Below, in pieces: positions 16,347 to 23,862 of a DNA stretch of 37,669 nt. The translations under genes and the position numbers were made by a program. Below the pieces are notes generated by a model. It worked only from the letters and a program-made list of their open reading frames with translations, ran no database searches and was not told the origin of the DNA. This DNA is from Terriglobia bacterium (GTDB lineage Bacteria > Acidobacteriota > Terriglobia > Terriglobales > Acidobacteriaceae), in assembly GCA_020073285.1 (NCBI GenBank), contig JAIQFM010000019.1, positions 1-37,669 of the forward strand. The letters run 5' to 3'. The number at the start of each line of letters is the position of its first letter. Within the stretch, counting starts at the first letter, position 1.

Positions 16347-16598
16347 GTTTTTCTTTCGATTCGACGCAAGGGGAGGCCGAAAAAGGAGTTGACGAGGGTT
16401 GGGGGTCGGTGGTCCATGGTCGATGGCAAAAGCCTCGGACAATGGCTGGAGCCCAGGCTGGATGTCATGCGATAAGGGACAAATTTAGGGCGATTTGAGG
16501 CCGAGGACAAGGCAGAAGAGTGGTGCATTGGGGGTGCGTGCGGCGGGGCAGGCGGAGAGCGATTTGGGACCGGTTTTGCGGGGAATTTCCACAGGAGT

Positions 16599-16703
16599 GT
16601 GGCCAGTGGTCAGTGGCTGGTGACCAGTCGAGTAGAATGCACGGCGGATTGGGGAGCAAGTTTACAGTTTCCAGTTTCCAGTTTCTGGTTTCCAGTTTCC
16701 AGC
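16599..16703. repeat. Two heptamer tandem repeat tracts
   Basis: The first tract (16599-16630) has units such as GTGGCCA, GTGGTCA, GTGGCTG, GTGACCA. The second (16660-16703) has CCAGTTT four times with variants CTGGTTT and ACAGTTT. Confidence 0.75.
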
Positions 16704-16756
16704 GGCCGAAGGGCTCGGAAATGAACCGAAAAGGACGCCGAATCAAGAGTACCTCA

Positions 16757-16810
16757 GCGGCTAAAGCCGCACCATTTGGATAGTCATTAACAGCAGGGCT
16801 GAAGCCCTGC
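16757..16810. repeat. Paired GGCTNAAGCC hairpin element
   Basis: GCGGCTAAAGCCGC (16757-16770) and GCAGGGCTGAAGCCCTGC (16793-16810), followed by TCCACCC. It ends ~20 nt before the next start codon. Confidence 0.8.
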
Positions 16811-16831
16811 TCCACCCGGTGTGGAGGAATT

Positions 16832-18217
16832 ATGAGGCGGTTGGGGACGGTTGTGGCGGTGGTGCTGGTGGGGATGCTGATGGCGTGTGGACCAAAGAAG
16901 CCGTTTGCGCAAGTGCAGCCGTCAGCTTTCAGCTATCAGCTTTCAGCTAATACTGGCGCTGCGCAGGCGGGGGACCAGGCTTCTGGAACAACTGTGTTGC
17001 GATGCGGAAGCTTACTGGATCCGAAGAGCGGGCAGGTGCGGCGAAATGTTGAGATTGTGGTGGTTGGGCACAAGATTGAGAGTGTGGGCGGCGCGGGGGA
17101 AACACACGCGGGGGCGCGTGTGCCACGGGCGCCCACGCCACAATTGATCGATCTCGGCGGGATGACGTGCCTGCCGGGGTTGATTGATACGCACACGCAC
17201 GTGCTGTTGCAGGGCGACATCACGGCGGAAGATTACGACGCGCAATTGCTGAAGCAGTCGAACCCGTACCGGGCGATTGTGGGGGCGGTTACGGCGGGGA
17301 AAGCGCTGAACTATGGGTTCACCACGCTTCGCGATCTGGAGACGGAGGGCGCGGGATACGCGGACGTGGATATCAAGAAGGCGATCAACAATGGGGTCAT
17401 CGCGGGTCCACGGATGCAGGTGGCGACGCGGGCGCTGAACGTGACGGGGGCGTATCCGCTGCAGGGGTACAACTGGGAGATCCAGGTCCCGCATGGGGTG
17501 CAGTTCTGCGATGGGGCGGACGATTGCCGGAAGGCGGTGCGGGAACAGATATCGCACGGAGCGGACTGGATCAAGGTATATAGCGACCGCTCGTATTACA
17601 TCGACGGCCAAGCGCTGAAGGACGTGCCGACCTTCACCACGGATGAGTTGCGGGCCATCGTGGACGAGGCGCACCGGCAGAGGCGGAAGGTGGCCTCGCA
17701 CGCGACGGCGATGTTTGGCGTGCACAACTCGGTGGAAGCGGGGGTGGATACGATCGAGCACGGGGACTACATCGCGCCGGAAGATTTGAAGACGATGGTG
17801 GCGAAGGGAATCTGGTACGTGCCGACGCTATACGTGGGGGAATACGTCGCCGAAGGGCGTGCGAAGGCGGGGGCTCCCGTATGGCTGGACATGATCAAGA
17901 TATCAGAGGAGACGTTTCGGCGGGCGATGCAGGCAGGAGTAAAGATCGGGTTCGGCACGGATGCGGGCGGGTTCGACTGGAACATCAATCCGGCAAAAGA
18001 GTTTGCGCTGCGGGTAAAGTACGGGCAGACGCCGGCGCAGGCGATAAGGTCGGCGACATCGGATGCGGCGGCATTGCTGGGAATGGCGGATGTGGGGACG
18101 ATTGAGCCGGGTAAGCTGGCGGATATTGTGGCGGTTGCGGGGGATCCGCTGAGCGATGTCACGGTGCTGGAGAGGATCGGGTTCGTGATGAAGGATGGGG
18201 TGGTGGTGAAGAAGTAG
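16832..18217 (+). CDS. Amidohydrolase-family lipoprotein (imidazolonepropionase/prolidase-like)
   Basis: A 461-residue metal-dependent hydrolase of the amidohydrolase superfamily. The first 19 residues form a lipoprotein signal with lipobox LMAC (C19), so it should be exported and lipid-anchored. Metal-site residues: H121 and H123 (DTHTHV), K248 (WIKVYSD, usually carbamylated), H290 (ASHATA), H310 (IEHGD) and D377 (GTDAGG). EPGKLADIVAVAGDPL is the typical C-terminal strand. Substrate is probably a cyclic amide or dipeptide; related proteins include Xaa-Pro and Xaa-Arg peptidases. ATG at 16832 follows GGAGGAAT by 2 nt. Two repeats are translated in frame: a TCAGCTN heptamer (residues ~30-40) and the CACACGCG...CGCGTGTG hairpin (residues ~90-100). 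It precedes the M16 peptidase on the same strand. Confidence 0.88.
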   Translation: MRRLGTVVAVVLVGMLMACGPKKPFAQVQPSAFSYQLSANTGAAQAGDQASGTTVLRCGSLLDPKSGQVRRNVEIVVVGHKIESVGGAGETHAGARVPRAPTPQLIDLGGMTCLPGLIDTHTHVLLQGDITAEDYDAQLLKQSNPYRAIVGAVTAGKALNYGFTTLRDLETEGAGYADVDIKKAINNGVIAGPRMQVATRALNVTGAYPLQGYNWEIQVPHGVQFCDGADDCRKAVREQISHGADWIKVYSDRSYYIDGQALKDVPTFTTDELRAIVDEAHRQRRKVASHATAMFGVHNSVEAGVDTIEHGDYIAPEDLKTMVAKGIWYVPTLYVGEYVAEGRAKAGAPVWLDMIKISEETFRRAMQAGVKIGFGTDAGGFDWNINPAKEFALRVKYGQTPAQAIRSATSDAAALLGMADVGTIEPGKLADIVAVAGDPLSDVTVLERIGFVMKDGVVVKK

Positions 18218-18231
18218 TCGCGAGTTGCCGA

Positions 18232-18310
18232 GTTGTTAGCGGTTATCGGTTGGCGGGTATCGGTTAGTAGCTGGCGGTTAGCTGCGGCGGGCGAGGGCGC
18301 CGGGGCGGGA
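18232..18310. repeat. Heptamer tract followed by a GCGAGGGCGC-core hairpin
   Basis: About seven units of TTAGCGG/TTATCGG type (18232-18284) run directly into GCGGCGGGCGAGGGCGCCGG. The same heptamer-then-hairpin order occurs at 26753-26807. Confidence 0.7.
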
Positions 18311-18352
18311 GTTCTGGGACCGGGGTGGACGGCGTGGCGCGGAAAGCCCTTG

Positions 18353-18358
18353 TATACT
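18353..18358 (+). promoter_or_regulatory. Candidate -10 of the M16 peptidase gene
   Basis: TATACT lies ~54 nt before the ATG at 18412; no clear -35 is visible 17 nt further upstream. Confidence 0.35.
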
Positions 18359-18411
18359 GACGTTTTGCCATTTCAGCCACCAACCTTCAAGTCAGACCAA
18401 GGAGATTCCTT

Positions 18412-21400
18412 ATGAAAAGCGCAGCACTAGAGCAGCTTCAGAATTGGTGTGGCCGAGCGAGGAAACACAGAGATCCCTCGACTCGGGTTTCCCGCGCACG
18501 ACCGCCCCAGCACGCAAAAGGCAGGCGTGCTGGGGATCCCGGTAAAAACGCGTGGGAGCCCTCCGTCGCTCGGGATGACATCGGCTGCACAAAACATGAA
18601 CCGGCTCTAGTGGCGAGGCTCGCTCTGGCAATGCTGCTGCTGGCGGCGATGAGCACGTCGGCAATGTGGGCGCAGGAGAGTTCTCACCCGGCTGCAAAAC
18701 CGGGAGCGACAAGGGTGGGGCAGCCTCGGACGGCGAGCGAGAATGTCCCGACCATCAAGTTTGAGAAGTACAAGCTGGCGAACGGGCTGGAGGTGATCCT
18801 GAGCGAAGATCACCGGCTGCCGCTGGTGGCGGTGGACTTGTGGTATCACGTGGGGCCGGCGAACGAGCGGCCAGGGTTGACGGGCTTCGCACACCTGTTC
18901 GAGCACATGATGTTCCAGGGATCGAAGCACGTGGGGAACTTCGACAAGGTGATCGAAGGCATCGGGGCGACGCAGACCAATGGCACCACCGATTTCGATC
19001 GCACCAATTATTTCGAGACGGTGCCGTCGGACCAGTTGGAGACGGCGCTGTGGGTGGAGAGCGACCGCATGGGGTGGTTGCTGGACGGCCTGAACGAAAC
19101 CAAGCTGAAGAACCAGCGGGACGTGGTGCGCAATGAGCGGCGGCAGAGCCTGGAAGGTCAGCCGTACGGACTGGTCGAGGAGGGACTGTTCCACCTGGTG
19201 TATCCGAAGACGCACCCGTATTACGCGGAGGTGATCGGATCACATGCGGACGTGGAGGCGGCGAACCTGAAGGACGTGCGCGAGTTCTTCAAGACGTACT
19301 ACGCGCCGAACAATGCGACGATCGCGATCGTGGGCGATTTCGATACCAAGACGGTGAAGGCGTGGACGGACAAATATTTTGGGCCGGTGCCGTCGGGGCC
19401 TCCGGTGCCGAAGATTGAGGCAGTGACGCCGCCGATCACGCAGGAGCGACGGGCGACGATCACCGACAAAGTGCAGTTGCCGCGGGTGGAGGTCGCGTGG
19501 CTGACGCCGGCATACTTCAAGCCGGGCGACGCGGACGCGGACCTGCTGGCGAGCATTCTGGGCGGCGGGAAGTCGAGCCGGCTGTACAAGAAGCTGGTGT
19601 ACGAAAAGCAGATCGCGCAAGACGTGCGGGCGGGACAGAACTCGATGATGCTGGGGTCATTGTTCCAGATCACGGCGACGGCCAAGCCCGGAGTGAAGCC
19701 GGACGAGTTGGAGAAGGCGATCGAGGCAGAGCTGGCGGCGGTGCAGAAGGACGGCGTCACGCAGGCAGAGGTGGAGCGGGCGCGAAATACGATCGAGACG
19801 CGCACCATCCAGGGTCTGCAACGGCTGGGCGGGTTCGGCGGAAAGGCCGACTTGCTGAACCAGTACAACCACTACACGGGCGACCCGGGATATTTGTCGA
19901 AAGACCTGGCACGGTACAACGAGGCGACGACGGCGTCGGTACAGAAGCTGGCGCAGACACTGACGGCGAATTCGTGCGCCGTGGTGTACGGCGTGCCAGG
20001 AGAGAAGGTGGTGGACGACGTGCCGCAGCGGCCGGAGCCGGCAGCGTCGGCAACGGCGGAGAAGATGCCGGGCGGGCCGGGCGGCGATGAGTGGCGCAAC
20101 GGGCAACCGAAACCGGGAAAGAGGTCGGCGCTGCAGTTGCCGGTGCCGGAGGAATTCAAGCTGCCCAACGGGATGCAGGTGTACCTGGTGGAGCAGCACG
20201 AACTGCCGGTGCTGACGGCACAGTTGACCGCGCTGCGCGGGAGCGAGGCAAACCCGGCGGACCGGGCGGGTCTGGCGTCGTTCACGGCGGAGATGATGAA
20301 CGAGGGCACGGAAAAGCGGACGTCGCCGCAACTGGCGGATGACATCGCGCAGATCGGGGCGTCGCTGAACGCGGGATCGTCGGCGGACGCGAGCACGATC
20401 ACCGGCAGCGGGCTGACCAAGAATGCGGACAACCTCTTCGATCTGCTGTCGGACATGGCGTTGCATCCTGCGTTTCGCGAAGAGGAAATCGAGCGGACGC
20501 GGAAACGGCGGCTGACCACGCTGCTGCAGCAGAACGACAACCCCGGCATCCTGGCGAACCGTGTGTTCGCGCACGAGGTGTACGGCGACAAGAGCCCGTA
20601 CGGGTTTCTGGAGACGGGGACGCCGGAATCCACCCAGGCAACCACCCGCGAGGACCTAGTGAAGTTCTACAAGGGCGGGTTCGCACCGGCGAACTGCGCG
20701 CTGGTGGTGGCGGGCGACGTCACCGAGTTGCAACTGAAGAGGCTGGCGATGACGTTCTTCGGTTGGTGGACGGGACAGGGGACGGTGTCGAAGCCGCCCA
20801 TGATCGGGAACAGGCTGACGCGACGGGTGGTAATCGTGGACAAGCCGAATGCGCCGCAAAGCGCGCTGCGCATCGGGCAGGTTGGGCTGCAGCGCAGCCA
20901 TCCCGACTTCGTGCCGGTGACGGTAATGAACGACATTCTGGGAGGAATGTTCTCCAGCCGGATCAACATGAACTTGCGCGAGGTACACGGGTACACGTAC
21001 GGAGCGTTCACCTCGTTCCAGTTCCGACGGGGGACCGGGCCGTTCGTGGTGGGAAGCATGGTCCGGACGGACGTGACGGCGCCGGCGGTGAAGGAGGTGT
21101 TTGCCGAGCTGGAGCGGATGCGGACGACGGAAGTGTCGCCGGAGGAGCTATCGGCGGCCAAGGAGACGTTTGAACGCGGGCTGACGGCGGACTTCGAGAC
21201 CACCACCCGAACGGCGGGAACGATGTCGAACCTGTTCGTCTACGGGCTGCCGCCGGATTATTACCGCACGTTGCCGACGAAGATCGGGGCAGTGAGCGCG
21301 GCGGAGGTGCAGCGCATGGCGGACAGGTACCTTGCGCCGAACAAGATGGTGATCGTGATTGCCGGAGACCGCGCCAAAGTCGAGCCCGAGCTGAAGAAGC

Positions 21401-21480
21401 TGGAATTGGGCACGGTGGAGGCGCAGGACGTGGAAGGCAAGCCGATCATGGAGAAGAAGGCGGCGGGAGGACAGCAGTAG
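18412..21480 (+). CDS. M16 family zinc metallopeptidase, two-domain, with repeat insertion in its signal region
   Basis: A 1022-residue exported peptidase of the pitrilysin/processing-peptidase family. The inverted zinc motif H161-L-F-E164-H165 and the distal ligand E242 (NERRQS, 76 residues on) form the active first half (~115-560); the second half (~580-1000) lacks HxxEH and is the usual non-catalytic partner. ATG at 18412 lies behind AAGGAG. Residues ~6-58 are encoded by a dispersed repeat (18428-18583) that reads in frame between MKSA and the hydrophobic stretch LALAMLLLAAMSTSAMWAQ. Residues ~92-107 look like a second, CCCACCC-type, repeat. Export could use the extended N-region or a GTG at 18610 (VARLALAM). 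Target is unknown; such proteins degrade short peptides in the periplasm. Confidence 0.9.
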   Translation: MKSAALEQLQNWCGRARKHRDPSTRVSRARPPQHAKGRRAGDPGKNAWEPSVARDDIGCTKHEPALVARLALAMLLLAAMSTSAMWAQESSHPAAKPGATRVGQPRTASENVPTIKFEKYKLANGLEVILSEDHRLPLVAVDLWYHVGPANERPGLTGFAHLFEHMMFQGSKHVGNFDKVIEGIGATQTNGTTDFDRTNYFETVPSDQLETALWVESDRMGWLLDGLNETKLKNQRDVVRNERRQSLEGQPYGLVEEGLFHLVYPKTHPYYAEVIGSHADVEAANLKDVREFFKTYYAPNNATIAIVGDFDTKTVKAWTDKYFGPVPSGPPVPKIEAVTPPITQERRATITDKVQLPRVEVAWLTPAYFKPGDADADLLASILGGGKSSRLYKKLVYEKQIAQDVRAGQNSMMLGSLFQITATAKPGVKPDELEKAIEAELAAVQKDGVTQAEVERARNTIETRTIQGLQRLGGFGGKADLLNQYNHYTGDPGYLSKDLARYNEATTASVQKLAQTLTANSCAVVYGVPGEKVVDDVPQRPEPAASATAEKMPGGPGGDEWRNGQPKPGKRSALQLPVPEEFKLPNGMQVYLVEQHELPVLTAQLTALRGSEANPADRAGLASFTAEMMNEGTEKRTSPQLADDIAQIGASLNAGSSADASTITGSGLTKNADNLFDLLSDMALHPAFREEEIERTRKRRLTTLLQQNDNPGILANRVFAHEVYGDKSPYGFLETGTPESTQATTREDLVKFYKGGFAPANCALVVAGDVTELQLKRLAMTFFGWWTGQGTVSKPPMIGNRLTRRVVIVDKPNAPQSALRIGQVGLQRSHPDFVPVTVMNDILGGMFSSRINMNLREVHGYTYGAFTSFQFRRGTGPFVVGSMVRTDVTAPAVKEVFAELERMRTTEVSPEELSAAKETFERGLTADFETTTRTAGTMSNLFVYGLPPDYYRTLPTKIGAVSAAEVQRMADRYLAPNKMVIVIAGDRAKVEPELKKLELGTVEAQDVEGKPIMEKKAAGGQQ
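18428..18583. repeat. ~156-bp dispersed repeat, copy 1 (inside the M16 peptidase gene)
   Basis: Runs from TAGAGCAGCTTCAGAATTGG to CGCTCGGGATGACATCGG and is about 85-90% identical to 22504-22647 by eye. It contains the hairpin CCCCAGCACGC...GCGTGCTGGGG. The host gene stays open through it. Confidence 0.85.
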
Positions 21481-21483
21481 ACA

Positions 21484-21505
21484 GGAGTCAGGAGTCAGGA
21501 GTCAG
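21484..21505. repeat. GTCAGGA heptamer repeat
   Basis: Three units of GTCAGGA between the peptidase stop and its terminator. Confidence 0.75.
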
Positions 21506-21507
21506 CG

Positions 21508-21539
21508 AAAAAGCCCGGTCGGAGGCGGCCGGGCTTTTA
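21508..21539. terminator. Terminator after the M16 peptidase gene
   Basis: AAAAGCCCGG and CCGGGCTTTT form a 10-bp stem around a 10-nt loop, with a T run at the end. It can act in both directions. Confidence 0.85.
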
Positions 21540-21669
21540 TTGTTGCGATAACAGATCCCGAGGGCGCAAAGGAACTCGCTTCCCGGGATGACGGTTTCCA
21601 CTTTCGTGGTGTAGGATGTGGCGCGGGGTGCTTGGGAACCAATTTTGGATATCAGCAAGGAGAGTGTCC

Positions 21670-22506
21670 ATGAACGAGTTCAGGATCCTAAGGAGACGAT
21701 GGCTGCAACTCGGGGGAGCGGCGGCAATCGCGTCGCTGGTTCCGCAACGCGCATTTTCCAGCGACAACAGTGGGTGCGCGCCGCCGATTCCGAAGAGCGG
21801 ACCGGCCAATGGCGGCCCGTGTCCGTATCCGATTCCATGGCTGGACAAGAACGGCAATCACAATCAAATGCCGAAGCTGGATGTCGAGTTGTCGAATATT
21901 TTCCATTTCAAAGGCAAGCTGGCACGCTGCGCCGGGTTCACGGGAATGGGCACGGACAACCAGGGCAACCGGCTGGCGTTCGGAACGCCGACCACGGATT
22001 ACAGCTACATGGCGGGCGAATACTGGGCGGCGCGCAAGGCGCAGCAAGGTGTGTTCTCGCACATATGACTGACGCTGTTCAAGGGGCCGGCGGCCCCTCC
22101 GAACCAGATCCACGATTTCCATCCACCAATTTCTCCGGAAGGCATGTACTGGGTGGCGCCGGTGCCGGATGGGGCGCTGACGTTCAGCGCCGATGGCAAG
22201 ACGGCGACGCTGGTAATGAAGAACGTGCCCGTCGTGGACCAGCCGAAATGGCCGGCCATGGATGCCGAGGCCACGCCCGCGTTTATGGATTACAAGCTGC
22301 AATTCAAAGCCGGAAGCGAACCGGTGAAAAATGAAGATGCAACGCGCATGTACCGGTTCGCCGGCTTCAAGGCGAGTGTACAGTTGGAGGCGACGGTGCG
22401 CGTGCCGTCCATCGGGTTTGAGTGGAAGTCGGACCCGCTGGAGACCTCCAAGGCCGATTTCGGGGTGATGGGCGAAGAGGTGAATGGGAAGTATTACAGC
22501 CCTTAG
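21670..22506 (+). pseudogene. Tat-signal exported protein interrupted by one in-frame TGA
   Basis: ATG at 21670, behind AAGGAGAG, opens a twin-arginine signal (LRRRWLQLGG followed by an Ala-rich core) and continues to a TGA at 22066-22068, after which the same frame stays open to TAG at 22504. Read through, it is about 278 residues: PCPYPIPWLDKNGNHNQ, FTGMGTDNQGNRLAFGTP, then HDFHPPISPEGMYWVAPVPDGAL and DFGVMGEEVNGKYY. TGG to TGA would restore tryptophan (FSHI-W-LTLFKGP), so a single nonsense change is the simplest cause; sequencing error or readthrough are alternatives. No family is recognised. The final TAG is itself the first bases of a dispersed repeat, so the C-terminus may also be cut. 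No ORF restart after TGA has a good ribosome-binding site. Confidence 0.75.
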
Positions 22507-22760
22507 AGCAGTTTCAGAATTGGTGTAGCCGAGCGAGGAAACACCGAGATCCTTCGACTCGGGTTTCCCGCGCACGACCACCCCAGCACGCGAAAGGCAG
22601 GCGTGCTGGGGACCCCGGTAAAGCGCGCGGGAGCCCTCCCTCGCTCAGAGGTTGTGACTTTATTGTTTCTGCGCAGAAAGCGACACTGAAAACAAAAGTC
22701 TTAGGTGGCCCAAAAGGCGCATAAATCGAAAAAAGTCACAAGCTCTCAGGATGACATCAG
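22504..22760. repeat. ~156-bp dispersed repeat, copy 2, split by a 98-bp insertion
   Basis: TAGAGCAGTTTCAGAATTGG starts it at 22504 and it runs to CCTCCCTCGCTCA; the GGATGACATC end of the repeat resumes at about 22749 after the insertion at 22648-22745. Confidence 0.8.
22648..22745. mobile_element. 98-bp MITE-like insertion
   Basis: Termini GAGGTTGTGACTTT and AAAGTCACAAGCTC are inverted repeats (13 of 14). It is flanked by TCA on both sides (22645-22647 and 22746-22748) and splits the dispersed repeat copy exactly where copy 1 is continuous. Inside is the perfect palindrome TTTCTGCGCAGAAA (22666-22679). No coding capacity. Confidence 0.6.
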
Positions 22761-22875
22761 GGTACGTCAACTGTGGAACTGCCTTAGCTCTTAGCTCTTA
22801 GCTCTTAGCCAAACCGAACCAGCTAAGGCTGGCTAAGAGCCACGTTGGTGATCAGCGAGTTTGGTGATCAGCAGC

Positions 22876-22909
22876 GAAAAAGCCCGGCCAAGAGCGGCCG
22901 GGCTTTTTC
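22876..22909. terminator. Bidirectional terminator between the pseudogene and sod
   Basis: GAAAAAGCCCGGCC and GGCCGGGCTTTTTC form a perfect 14-bp stem with a 6-nt loop, giving a T run on either strand. Confidence 0.9.
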
Positions 22910-23004
22910 TTCCCCACGCAAAAAGCAGTTTCTAGTTTCTAGTTACGAGTTACGCGCTCGAGGGCGAGCGCGCTCCAACCCAACTTGACAATCTCTGTTA
23001 CGCG

Positions 23005-23652
23005 CTACCGGCCTTGCTTGAGGCGGCGGTTGATTTCGTCCCAGTTGACGACGTTCCACCAGGCCTTGAGGTAGTCGGCGCGGCGGTTCTGATATTTCAG
23101 ATAGTAGGCGTGCTCCCAAACGTCGTTGCCCATGACCGGGAAATTGCCGTCGATGTAGGGGCTGTCCTGGTTGGCGGTGCTGACCAGGTCGAACTTGCCG
23201 GCGCTGGTGTGGACCAGCCAAGTCCAGCCGCTGCCGAAGCGCTTGACGCCGTTGTCGTTGAACTTTTCCTTAAACTGCTCGAAGCCGCCGAACTGGTTGA
23301 TGACCTGAGCGATCTCGCCGGTGGGGGTGCCGCCACCCTTGGGACTCATGATGTTCCAGAACATGGTGTGGTTGGCGTGGCCACCGCCGTTGTTGCGGAC
23401 CGCGGTGCGGATGTCCTCGGGGATGGAGTTGAGGCTGTGCAGCAGGTCTTCGACCGACTTGGACTTCAGGTCGGGATGCTTGTCAAGGGCGGCGTTTAGA
23501 TTGGTGACGTACGCGCCATGATGCTTGTCGTGGTGAATCTGCATAGTCTGCGCGTCAATGTTGGGTTCCAGCGCAGCGAAGTCGTAGCGGAGAGCGGGGA
23601 GTTCGTGAGCGGTCTGCGCTGCGACCGGATTAGGCACATCTCTTAAAGCCAT
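23005..23652 (-). CDS. sod: Fe/Mn superoxide dismutase
   Basis: A 215-residue enzyme that dismutates superoxide to peroxide and oxygen. The metal ligands are H40 (MQIHHDKHH), H95 ([11 protein letters not shown]), D177 and H181 ([12 protein letters not shown]). [12 protein letters not shown] at the end is the family signature. GGHANH and [11 protein letters not shown] lean to the Mn-type, but metal cannot be settled by eye. The ATG at 23652 sits behind GGAGGAAGAAAC, so the long upstream extension to 23856 is not used. There is no signal peptide, so it is cytosolic. It shares the 22876 terminator with the gene on the other strand, and the YncE-phosphoesterase ends in the repeat-rich 210 nt upstream. 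Confidence 0.97.
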   Translation of the reverse strand: MALRDVPNPVAAQTAHELPALRYDFAALEPNIDAQTMQIHHDKHHGAYVTNLNAALDKHPDLKSKSVEDLLHSLNSIPEDIRTAVRNNGGGHANHTMFWNIMSPKGGGTPTGEIAQVINQFGGFEQFKEKFNDNGVKRFGSGWTWLVHTSAGKFDLVSTANQDSPYIDGNFPVMGNDVWEHAYYLKYQNRRADYLKAWWNVVNWDEINRRLKQGR

Positions 23653-23824
23653 GTTTCTTCCTCCAACCAAGGTTGAGATGCGCGGGGAGCGGAGGGGATG
23701 GAAAAAAGTTTCAAGCGGAGGCGAACGGCATTGTCGAATGGCGATTGGGTAGAGCAACGGATAGCAACGGGCGAGGGCGCGGGGTCTACAGCTCTGGGAT
23801 GAATGAAGTGGGCGGCAAGCACCC

Positions 23825-23834
23825 GCGAGGGCGC
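23825..23834 (+). repeat. GCGAGGGCGC-core repeat
   Basis: The exact core occurs here inside CACCCGCGAGGGCGCGTGTG, and at 23771-23780 nearby, both between sod and the phosphoesterase stop. Confidence 0.6.
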
Positions 23835-23862
23835 GTGTGCCCCATGCGCATGCCACAACAGA

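Larger units (their letters stand above)
16204..16831. other. 628-nt divergent intergenic region
   Basis: It holds the nrdJ leader, promoter and NrdR boxes (16296-16346), heptamer clusters at 16232-16254, 16403-16428, 16599-16630 and 16660-16703, and the paired GGCTNAAGCC hairpins at 16757-16810. Nothing here looks coding. Confidence 0.75.
22507..23004. other. 498-nt gene-free stretch
   Basis: It contains the split repeat and its insertion, a TTAGCTC heptamer tract (22784-22810) whose GCTCTTAGCC arm pairs with GGCTAAGAGC at 22832-22841, a shared terminator, and a second heptamer tract (22926-22955, TCTAGTT/ACGAGTT). No gene seen. Confidence 0.75.

Noticed and set aside
22422-22724. 100-codon frame crossing the dispersed repeat
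   Set aside because: It reads the repeat in another frame, and copy 1 gives the same peptide by chance of repetition.
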